DNA of 64,000 bases from Branchiostoma floridae. Lineage: Eukaryota; Chordata; Leptocardii; Amphioxiformes; Branchiostomatidae. The notes below the pieces were generated by a model. The model was not told where the DNA came from, made no database searches, and saw only the letters and a list, made by a program, of their open reading frames with translations. The position numbers and the translations under genes were made by a program. The stretch lies in contig NC_049980.1 of the NCBI RefSeq assembly GCF_000003815.2, positions 15,677,993 to 15,741,992 of the forward strand. Reading direction: 5' to 3'. Positions 11,169 through 20,941 of the stretch are shown here, piece by piece (position 1 is the first letter of the stretch; every line of letters starts with the position of its first letter).

Positions 11169-11658
11169 TTAAGGTCTCATTGATGTATTACTCCGCGAGT
11201 GGGTAATTAAAGAGATCCGAGCCAAAAATGAACGGCTGCACGGACGCATGTTTTGAGCGGTGAGAAATTTCCTTTTAGCCAGCGGAACTGACGTCAAAAG
11301 TTAGATTGGTGAAAGCTTATTTGTAACTGAAGAAATTAGCAGGTAAAGTTTTGCAGCCGCGCGCTAGGTCGGAGGTACACAGTCGTGGGTTCTGAGTGGT
11401 GCGGTTGTACACTAGCAGCAAAAAAGTGCCTTTTGTGGGGATTGACTAATCGTAGTTTGTAATTGCTATAAAAAAAGTTCCTATGTATAGTTTACGTTGG
11501 CAATTTTTTCCCACGATATAGAGTAAATGTGCTCGACATAGAATGAAAAATCTGCTGAAATTTCACGTAGCTTCATTATAAACGCGCCCATTTTAACCAC
11601 GAATTATAACTATGGAATTAAGTCTATGGGAAGAAGAAACTCATCAATGAGACCTTAA
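11169..11658. mobile_element. Miniature element flanked by TTAA (piggyBac-like target)
   Basis: The inverted ends GGTCTCATTGATG (11173-11185) and CATCAATGAGACC (11642-11654) match exactly over 13 bp. TTAA flanks both sides (11169-11172 and 11655-11658). A TTAA duplication is the hallmark of piggyBac-type (also Kolobok-type) elements. The 482 bp body has no transposase, so it is non-autonomous. Confidence 0.7.
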
Positions 11659-12639
11659 CGTCATCCACCCTTCGCAGCATTACCGGGCAACTGTCTGACC
11701 ACGCGAGCTTGAACGAGTATCCCACATCTGTGCCTCTTTCTATCAGACTCGCTGAGCGACTGCACAACAATCAAATTGAAGTTGTATCTAAAAGGAACGA
11801 AGCGCACAAAACGTATTAAGTTAGTTTTTGTAAATCTTAATCTACGAAACCCGTTGTGCGATCTACCAAACCTTTTCCGCAGCGCCGCGGCCCCAGCCTC
11901 TGGAGAAGTTGGGTTGATTATGTAACTACGCTGGAAGCTGGCTACCATACATATAAGGCACACAACACGTTATGTAAGTAAGTACAGGAAATCGATGATT
12001 TCCCACTGGTCTCTCCAAGATCCAAGATCATAGTCGTGCAGCGTGTGCAGGCCGCGTTCTCCCCGCGACAGAGCCGATCAATGGTTTGCATACTAGTACG
12101 TAAACGCAAGGGCATTTATTCATTTCTGATTATATAATGTCCATTTTGTTTATCTCTGAGTTTTTTCGGCCGAGTGTTTTTTTCTGTCGAGTTGTGGCCC
12201 CGGTTTCTTTCACTCACATCTCCAGAGCAATCTGAATTCAGTGTCCAAGTCTCAGCGCCATACAAGAATATCAACAAGACGGGAGATCAAAAGGAGAATT
12301 TTGGTCGCCATATCATTGTTACAACAGATGTGTTTGAGTTTCGAGGTCGACAATGCAAGAGTAGACTTTGCACTGCTTCCAAAAAAAGAAGTCAAACCCA
12401 ACCTGTTAGAAATAGCCAACACTAGTATTAGAGTAGAATATTGTTCATGACTGTCCATTGTCACTATGTATATACCGTGTAGATTTGTACAGTCTGACTG
12501 CACACACAGACACACACACAAACACACCGACCCTCGTGAAAACATAACCCACATGAAATGGATAAAAACAGAGGCACCTGACTTCAGGATGTTTTTAATT
12601 CCTCTCGAAAGTACGTTCGCTGGACACATGTAATGCTAC
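11659..12639. other. Intergenic, no supported gene
   Basis: Several small open frames on both strands look random. A short CA-rich tract lies near 12500-12525. There is no recognisable domain, RNA gene or transposon end. Confidence 0.4.
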
Positions 12640-12685
12640 GTGCGTGCAAGGACGTTACATCAGGATGTAACGTCCTTGGTGCGTG
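12640..12685. mobile_element. Tiny CAAGG hairpin element, copy 2, with 7 bp direct repeats
   Basis: A perfect palindrome at 12647-12678 has 15 bp arms, CAAGGACGTTACATC and GATGTAACGTCCTTG, separated only by AG. It is bounded on each side by the exact 7 bp repeat GTGCGTG (12640-12646 and 12679-12685). It lies 29 bp outside the large inverted-repeat element that starts at 12714. Confidence 0.7.
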
Positions 12686-15236
12686 TGAGGAATGTTGCAA
12701 CAGATATTGTGATGGGTGTTCGGAATTACCGGTCCGGGCCGGACCGCGGAATTACCGGTCCGGTCTGTTTAGGGGGCGGAAAAACCGGTCCGGTCTGTTC
12801 TGCGTTTATCTACGCCCCCTGGCAGGAAATAGCAGAATTGCAATTGGTATGCTGTGTTCCCGTATATCACAACATGAAGCGCATTGATTGGATGCATGGG
12901 GTCCGCATGCTAATGTCACTGTTTACGTCAGATCGATCGGCGACGGTTAACATAAACATTGCACTGGTGGAAAGTTTGCCATGCCCGATACGCTGAACGG
13001 AACCTACTGCCAACAACACTCAAAGCAGTAAAACCGACACTAGCTTGAGACAAATAATAGGTCGACAATGATCAGAGTATGATCAGAGTGAGATTTTCTT
13101 GTTGGGCCGGCTTTCATTTCATATATGGAATCGTGAAAATAGGATCGTGATCAAAGAACTGAAGTCTGGGAAATCTTCAGACACTTGCAATCGCAATCGT
13201 CATTTTGCATTTCATCATGCAAAAATTCAATATACCTATCAAGAAAAGCCAGCTTGACAAACCATATCACATTCTCTATATAAATGACAGATTTTACCGT
13301 GATCGATATTGATTGTTGTCTTACACTTGTCGCTAAAGACGAATATTTTTGTTTTGAAGACAACAATCCCATGTAATCACCTGCAAAAGCTCGCACGCCG
13401 ATCGGAAAGACGCCCGTGTAGTTTTCAGAGCCGAAACCGTGAGTCGTGGGTTACCCTAATATATTCGAATTAAACCAAGGCAAAGTGCCAAATAGTCATC
13501 TTAATTTGTATGTTGGAAATAGATTTGACAGGAATTGACCAAAGGTGGGCTTTCAATGTTTCGGCAGTCTCGTGTCGGCCAGCTGAACGCGTGGGAAAAA
13601 GTTGAAACAAGAGTGACAGTCCGGGGGTGCCTGGCGTCTTACACGGAGCGCCGCGAGTCTGTGACTGTCGCAGACTCGTGCTGATTTCGTTACACATCGA
13701 GTGCGTAGAATTAGATAATGATAATAATACCACAGAGAACCTAAAATACAGTGGTTTGTTCTTTGGAGCTCTTGGCTTGATTCATTTCCAAAAGTAAACA
13801 ACACTTGTATTTTAATTCAAATCCCACAGACCGACAATGCCACAGCCTGGCTGTTACTATGGTTGTGATTGTGATTGGCAGTCGTGCGGCTTCCTCTGTA
13901 ATGATATCCCTAACCTACTTAGCATATCGGTACCCTTTGATCAGGTCGACAGAAGTCCACAAACTGCCGAACGATAGCTTTTCAGGATCGTGTAGAACTT
14001 CCTACATTACGTTAGAAATCGGAGACAATTTCTAATATTCCCATTACAAATGTCTCACTGAGTATAACCTTTTTTTCTTTGCAAGTGGAAATATAAGGTT
14101 TGCCTGAGTTGGTTATTTACCATATACATGTACAAGGTGAAATTGTAGAACCATATTATGCCCGGTCATAACTTTCTATAGATCATTTCCGGTCATTTCT
14201 ATAGATAAGCTGATGCTCATTTGTTAGGAATTGATTGATATCATAGCTACTTTTCTAGAGGCGGACTTTTCGGATATTTTTTTCTTCTTAGAAAGCCGGA
14301 ATATATTTAATATACATTGTGTAATACAATATACAATTTACAATATACATTGTATAATGTAACCATATGCCCGGATATACTATGTATTTCTAGATAAGCT
14401 GATGGTCCTTGTTTAATTAGTTATTGATATCACAACTACTTTACTAGACGATAACTATGTTTTCATCCGACGACTTTGCTTGAAATAATGCTGCTGGTCG
14501 TCGAGGGTGCCGAGGGGCCCAACAAGACCTACCTGTTCCTGACGGAGCTTCCTGACGGAACATCGCTGACTGCCGCTCCTGATCGTCGCACCGACGAAAT
14601 CAATACAAGGCATTCTTTCAACTTTATGTGCTTTAATGTATTTGTTGATCGTATATGTCTGTTCAATGTTGTGTTGTTTGGCGTAACTAATTAACCGTAT
14701 CTGTTGAAACTTGTGAAGTCGCAACTAATATTACACTTACTTCTATGTATATACTACATACACTACATACAAAATGTACTATTATTAGGTAGCTACATTT
14801 CTAAGTCAGAATAAAGGGATTCGGGGTTCCATCCGTTGCACACTGCTGATCGTCGGGGGTGCAGCTCCACCAAGAAGCCCTAGCCTCTACCAGGCTTCGC
14901 GGATCGGTGGTTTAATTGTAGAAAATGGACAAATAGAGTCAATGGTACGCTAGGGGAGTCAGCCGGCTAGAGGAGTTGTTTTCCTCGCCGACGGCCTGGA
15001 GTACATTCAACCTTGCAGCGATCCTAGATTCTGATGTCCTGGTTTAACAACTGACACTAACATGAGGCAATAACTGTCATGAGCTCTTGATTTCAAAATC
15101 TTGATATAAAAAAATAGCATTATAGAAGTCCATCGTCCATATATTAAAAAAATTGCATTTCCGATTCATACTGCAAGAAATGTCGAGAGGGGGTTGTATG
15201 AATGAGCCCCAAAACAAAAGAACATATAATCTTCTG

Positions 15237-15281
15237 CTTGTACCAAGGACGTTACATCAGATGTAACGTCCTTGCTTGTAC
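15237..15281. mobile_element. Tiny CAAGG hairpin element, copy 3, with 7 bp direct repeats
   Basis: The palindrome at 15244-15274 has the same 15 bp arms as copy 2 (CAAGGACGTTACATC and GATGTAACGTCCTTG), with one A between them. It is flanked by a different exact 7 bp repeat, CTTGTAC (15237-15243 and 15275-15281). It lies inside the 12714-17186 element. Confidence 0.7.
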
Positions 15282-15831
15282 AAAAATATCGCTGTTAACA
15301 GTGGTGACGATGTACCCCCATTTTAAACCTTGTTTATTGATTCTATAATCTACAACTACAGTGTAGCTGCTGAAAATTATAGGTGAGAAACTGTTCCAGC
15401 TCCTTTAATTTGGAGAATACACATGTACACATCATAAAACGTTTAAAACCTGGAAGGTAAGTTCATACGAGAGCTTTCCATCATCATTGTGCAGCTACCA
15501 GATCGACCATCATCTATTCCAAATGTGGAAATACGGTAGGTACATCGCTAAATGTAAGATGAACTTCCATGCCTTTGTCATCTTAAGTCGCGGTGGCACC
15601 ATATATCAGTATAAATCACAACTGAATCTGTCTAACAATTTGTGCACGCCTGTTGAACTTTACGATGTGGGTTTACGATACATGCTATTCCAAAATACCT
15701 AAAATATATTAATCGGTACTAAATATCGCTATGAAATAAAGTAAACCAAGAAACATAATCAAACACTGTGGAAAAACAAGCCCCGTGCTGATAGTTGTAT
15801 ATAGCACAGGCCCATTCTTTGAAAACATGCC

Positions 15832-15865
15832 GTCAAACCAATGCGATTAACCTCCTTGGTCAAAC
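15832..15865. mobile_element. Tiny CAAGG element, copy 4, left arm lost, 7 bp repeats kept
   Basis: The 20 bp segment CAATGCGATTAACCTCCTTG (15839-15858) keeps the right arm of copy 1 (TTAACCTCCTTG) but has a divergent left arm. It is flanked by exact GTCAAAC repeats (15832-15838 and 15859-15865). It was probably a full hairpin that lost bases. Confidence 0.5.
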
Positions 15866-16710
15866 TCAAAGAAGCCGCGCCCCGCCCGCATATGTGTCAA
15901 TCAAATTGAGCGGCGCGGCAAGAGGGCCCGGGTCAGACCCATTTTTGCTACAATGCTACCGGTATCTGAACATCTATTAAACACATTCACCCGCAGAAAA
16001 CATCTATTGGTTTCTATTTCAATAATGTAGGTCCCATACATCCGCTCAAAACCACAAAGTTTGACAACATTCCTCACTTTCTGAACCCCACACAAAACCA
16101 CGCCGACTGCGTGTGTCATACCAAGGAGAAAAGTGCCTTTAAACTCTATAGTGTATATAACATCTTTGGTCATATCTAATAGAAAGCGAGTAAGTAGTAG
16201 CTCTAAAATACATAGTTGCACCATTCCAGATATGTATTTGCTGTGCACAGATATTCCTATCAAAATTCAAAGGTGGCTTTCAAACTGCGCACTGGTGCAT
16301 GTTCCCGATCTTGATCACGCCCGGCGGCAATATCAAAGTTGCCGGTGACTTGTGTTGTCCGGTTATGTTTGGTTTTCTGGGAACATGTACAGGCGCTTTA
16401 TATTGACGTTGCAATGGTTGCATTTATCTCAGCATTGTTTGAATACACATATTTTTGAATGAAGAATTATTTCAAAGAAAATATGGTTATGAGAATTGTT
16501 CTTTCGTGTTAGGAAAATAGCAAAAGTTTAAGATCGGCTAGCCATTTTACTTAAACACAGTCTAATTACGTTGCATACGCGGTAGAACCCCGCCCTTCCG
16601 ACCAGACGCTGTTAAATTTCTGCCGTAAATCAGGCTGTTTGATTAATAATAATGCTCATGAATATTCCGTGTACACGGTATTCAATGAATATTCTGAATA
16701 CAACCGACCG

Positions 16711-16731
16711 GTGAGGTGAGGTGAGGTGAGA
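16711..16731. repeat. GGTGA pentamer microsatellite
   Basis: Four tandem GGTGA units sit just inside the right half of the 4.5 kb element. Confidence 0.7.
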
Positions 16732-17451
16732 ATCGACCGCTCTTCACGTGATACCGTCCCGTAAATACGGCCGTATTACGATCGGATTTACGGCGTGTAC
16801 ACGATTATGCTAATCGTAATCGCCCCATCGTAATCTACGATAACGTTAGTGTTCAAAAGTGACTGTTTTACTACAGTGAGTGTTGTTGGCAGTAGGTTCC
16901 GTTCAGTGCTTCGGTCATGGCAAACTTTCCACCAGTGCAATGTATATGTTAACCGTCGCCGATCGATCTGACGTAAACAGTGACATTAGCATGCAGACCC
17001 CCATACATCCAATCAGTGCGCTCCATGTTGTGATATACAGGAACACACCATACAACATGCAATTCTGTTCAATTCTGCCAGGGGGCGTAGCTACACGCAG
17101 AACAGGTCGGACCGGTTTTTCCGCCCCCAAACCAGACCGGACCGGTAATTCCGCGGTCCGGACCGGACCGGTAATTCCGAACACCCGTTTGACTGATTTA
17201 TGTTACAATTTTTAAGACCATATATCCGAAATAAAGCGCTTTAATACCAACAAGCTTTCGATCAGTCCTCTGATCCTTCTCAAGTTGAAATGACCCAGAG
17301 CCTTTGATCATGTATGATCTTGAGGTCAACAAGCCCGCACGCGACTTCATCATGTGTCCGACAATCTGTGTCAAAGGTCAACATACGCTCTTACGTTCGA
17401 GCGTACGACGGCCTGTGTGATGTGTGTAATAGTGCAAGGAGGTTTATAAAA

Positions 17452-17672
17452 CTACTCTCCAAGCAGAGGTTAGGCTCTGGCTGTTTTTTAAAACGTTTTT
17501 TTAGTCGTTTTTATCGGGCTATCTATTTTGTAATTTTTCTTGAAGTATGCCAGCCAAACTTGAGTCAAACTTCAGTTAGGTTTTGACACAGCAAGATAAA
17601 ATACAAAATAGAAAGCCCGATGAAAACGACTAAAAAAACAGAGCCAGAGCCTAACCTCTGCTTGGAGAGTAG
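17452..17672. mobile_element. Foldback MITE, second full copy
   Basis: The ends CTACTCTCCAAGCAGAGGTT and AACCTCTGCTTGGAGAGTAG are inverted. The inner arms (AGTCGTTTTTATCGGGCT and AGCCCGATGAAAACGACT) match those of the element at 10321. The middle carries extra sequence compared with that copy. No clear target duplication is seen. Confidence 0.75.
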
Positions 17673-18305
17673 TTAAAGCTTCAACGGTAAGTGCAAGTAA
17701 CGTTACGTACTAAACGTTAGCATCTTCCAGTAGATGTGTTGTCACGCAACAGTCGGTTTCCTGGCCACAAGGAAAAGATGGATGACGATGTGATATCTTG
17801 ATGAAGCTAGAGGGACGTAAAACGGAGGTCCCGTGCTCGAGGAGGTGCCTCGACCACGTTAATCAGCCCCATTACTCATAATTTGGGTAACGTTACCTTA
17901 GTACTGGCTGGCAAAATACACCTGGTGATTACGATTATTATTATAACCACTCGCGTATACTGTGTCCAGCGAGTGTGTCAAAGGTCAACGAACGTTCGAG
18001 CGTAAAAACAGCCTCGAGTCATGTGTCTGTTTCACTGAAGGCGAGCTCAATAAAAACATATCGCCCTGACTGATGACAGATTCTGATCATAATATTTGCT
18101 GAACGGACTACAAAACTCACACATGGCATATGTACTGTATAGAGCTCCCACATGCGTATTATGTCAGGGATTGCCTTCATATCATAGTAGTATAAAATGT
18201 TCAGAATCAGATATCTTAAAAATCTCATTGATATTTAACACTAGTAGACAGTACAACATGAGGACTATTGGTATATCCTATTTTTATATTTCAGCCATAC
18301 ATAGT
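17673..18305. other. Intergenic, short local duplication
   Basis: The segment GTGTCAAAGGTCAACRWACG plus nearby TTCGAGCGTA occurs at about 17367-17410 and again at 17967-18005, so this area includes an old local duplication. No gene is supported. Confidence 0.35.
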
Positions 18306-19870
18306 ATGGTGAAATATATTGTATTCGTAATGTTTCTTTCTTTCTTTCTTTCTCCTGTCAAATTTTCAAAGTGATTCATCTCCGTCGTTCGTAAACCGAA
18401 TGACCTGAAATTTGGCACAATGGTAGAGTGGGCTAATACCCTCGGGTGTTTTTTCCAATTTTTTCATATCTGTCTCTTAAGAGGTTTTATTAAGGTTTTT
18501 TGGTCAATTTTAGACCAAAACTGTATATTTTGGCCCCTGTACCCTGGTATTACAACCAAATGAGTTGAAATTCGACACAGATGTGCCTTGATAATGCCCC
18601 CATATAAATTCAATAACACTTTTGGTGTACAGTACAACAGAATGCTTATTTTTGCGATTTTTTGGCCAATTTTTGACCAAAAAAGGACACTTTTGGCTCC
18701 TGTACCTTGGTATTACAACCGAATGAGCTGAAATTTGACACAGATGTGCCTTGATAATCCCCCCATATAAAGTCAATAACACTTTTGGTGTACAGTACAA
18801 CAAAATGCTATTTTTTGGTCATTTTTTTACCAAAAAAGGACACTTTTGGCTCCTGTACCTTGGTATTACAACTGAATGAGCTGAAATTTGACACAGATGT
18901 GCCTTGATAATCCCCCCATATAAATTCAATAACACTTTTGGTGTACAGTACAACAAAATGCTATTTTTTGGTCATTTTTTGACCAAAAAAGGACACCTTT
19001 GACTCCTGTACCTTGGTATTACAACCGAATGAGCTGAAATTTGACACAGATGTGCCTTGATAATCCCCCCATATAAATTCAATAACACTTTTGGTGTACA
19101 GTGCAACAAAATGCTTATTTTTTCGATTTTTTGTTCATTTTTTGACCAAAAAAGGACACTTTTGGCTCCTGTACCCTGGTTTTAAAACCAAATGATCTGA
19201 AATTTAGTATAGGAGTGTTATACACATATGCGCACATGGATGCATCAACACTTTAGGCATACAGTACAACAAAATGCTTTATTTTGCGACTATTTGGCCA
19301 TTTTATTACCAAAAACGTACACCTTTGGCTCCTGTACCCTGGTTTTAAAACCAAATGACCTAAATTTGGGTAAAAGGGTGCACTAGATACTTATTCAAAT
19401 GACGGATGTATAATTTTTGGCATAAACCTCTTCAAAATGATATATTTGGGGATTTTTTGTCATTCTCCAATTTACTTGACTTGTTTTGGCCATTCTCGGC
19501 GTTCAGTGTGTTCCATATATGGCAAACAAAGCAATAACCCCCGCCCTGGGCGACAGGTGGCAGGTGTCGGTCTGCTAATTAATTGAATTGCGCCGCCAGC
19601 CAATCAGCGAAGAGGAAGGAACAATTGGTATTAAAACAAAGCGCGAATTTCCAAAACTGAAGCTGATTGGCTAACATTGTCACGTGTGTATGTAGACGCA
19701 ACCATGCATATTTGGGAGGATTTTGAAATTTATGTTACTCAATAAAAGGTACTGCAAAGAATATGGGAAGATAATATGTGCATTATTTATATGTTAGCAA
19801 TACTTTGCATGATGAAATATATTGTGTTCGTAATGTATCTTCTTTCTCCTGTCAAATTTTCAAAGTGATG
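18306..19870. repeat. Tandem array (about 153-163 bp unit) bracketed by direct repeats
   Basis: Six or more copies of a unit lie at about 18480-19400; the phrase GGCTCCTGTACCYTGG recurs at 18532, 18695, 18848, 19001, 19164 and 19327. Each unit holds a hairpin (TTTTTGGTC and GACCAAAAA) and the phrase CAATAACACTTTTGGTGTAC. The array is bracketed by a direct repeat of about 60 bp, GAAATATATTGTRTTCGTAA followed by CTCCTGTCAAATTTTCAAAG, at 18310-18373 and 19813-19868. No coding capacity. Confidence 0.85.
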
Positions 19871-20941
19871 TGTCACCCTGTGCCCGGTTTAAAATTGTAG
19901 TTTGCGAGGATTTGGAGTTCAGACAGGGTCATTTGAGCGGTAGCGGACGGTACGCGTGCATTGAACGTTAGAATACAAGTCTTTGTTATTGAATTTACCA
20001 ACACTCCGCATGGCAATTGAATATGAATCATCAGAAAATGTTATTTGGCGGAAAACGCGGGGAAATTGGCCACTTTGCGTTTAGTTTTGATACGTAAGTT
20101 TGACAGTGGCGAGTATAACTTACTGTTAAAATGTTCCATTTTTGCGCAGGGGTGACTTAGAACAGTCCAATGTTGCGTGGGAATGGGTATGGCTGAAATA
20201 TGCTGTATTTGCACCCAAGCAAATGTCGGCCTTTCTAGTTTTATACATTGCATTCTTACATAAGGCATAGCTTCGTTACATAACCGAATTTATAAGACGC
20301 CATCGCAAATGTAATGTGCTTTGTCGGCCATATTCAGACATCCCAGAGGGAACAGAAGTATCCGCCTAACAGTGAATACAATTAGAAGTGCCCTGTTACC
20401 TAAGATTCAAGCAGATGTATGATTGCTTGGCTGAATTTCTAGTGTTTTCGGTCAACTTGTACATTTTTGGGGTAGCTTTGGTTTTCCATGGGGATCTTAC
20501 TAAAGTCATTAACGTGCTTACAATGTGTTACCTAAGATAAGGCCATATCACTACGAAACGAGCAAAGAGACATAGACAACAACCAAACATCGCACATCTG
20601 TTTGAATCTAGGCCTTACATAACAGAAAAATCGTCATGTGTCACAGGAGGTCAGGAAACGTGACAACAGCGGCTTGATCACGAGTTGTCTTTATGTGGGA
20701 CCGCCCTGTTCGACTGTTTACCATTCTGTGACACAATGACGACGAATCAGCTGACAGGAGTACCCATACTGAACATAATTTATTTAAGCCCCGCCCTATA
20801 ACCCAGATAAACAGGGATCCTCACATGTATCGCCATCTTACTTGAGTTCAGACCGGCGGAGTTCTGCAACGGGAAGGTACTATCGCGCCCGACTGAGGTG
20901 TATAGAGTATTTTCTGTAGTTAAAACACTACGAACTACAAA
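19871..20941 (+). promoter_or_regulatory. 5' flank and likely promoter of the PAR-bZIP gene, with three D-box matches
   Basis: TTACATAA, a match to the PAR-bZIP D-box core TTAYRTAA, occurs at 20256-20263, 20276-20283 and 20615-20622. A TATTTAAG with GCCCCGCCC follows at about 20780-20797. CCAAT-type motifs and a CACGTG lie slightly upstream (19598-19686). Known biology: PAR-bZIP proteins bind D-boxes, and circadian control acts through them. Autoregulation here is an inference. The 8-mer is AT-rich and occurs elsewhere in the window. Confidence 0.4.

Larger units (their letters stand above)
12714..17186. mobile_element. 4.5 kb element with about 320 bp terminal inverted repeats
   Basis: The left end, from GGGTGTTCGGAATTACCGG (12714) to about 13034, matches the reverse complement of about 16864-17186. 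By eye the two are close to 90% identical, with some small indels. Both ends contain repeated ACCGGTCCGG motifs, then a shared GACGTAAACAGTGACATTAG region. The interior of about 3.8 kb has no open frame longer than about 120 codons and nothing like a transposase, so the element is non-autonomous or decayed. Two tiny hairpin elements lie inside it. I could not identify a target-site duplication. A related end (CGGTCCGGAACACCCGT) occurs at 40968-40984. Confidence 0.75.

Noticed and set aside
13470-13804. Transposase inside the 4.5 kb element
   Set aside because: The overlapping minus-strand frames of 83-87 codons show no catalytic motif or domain.
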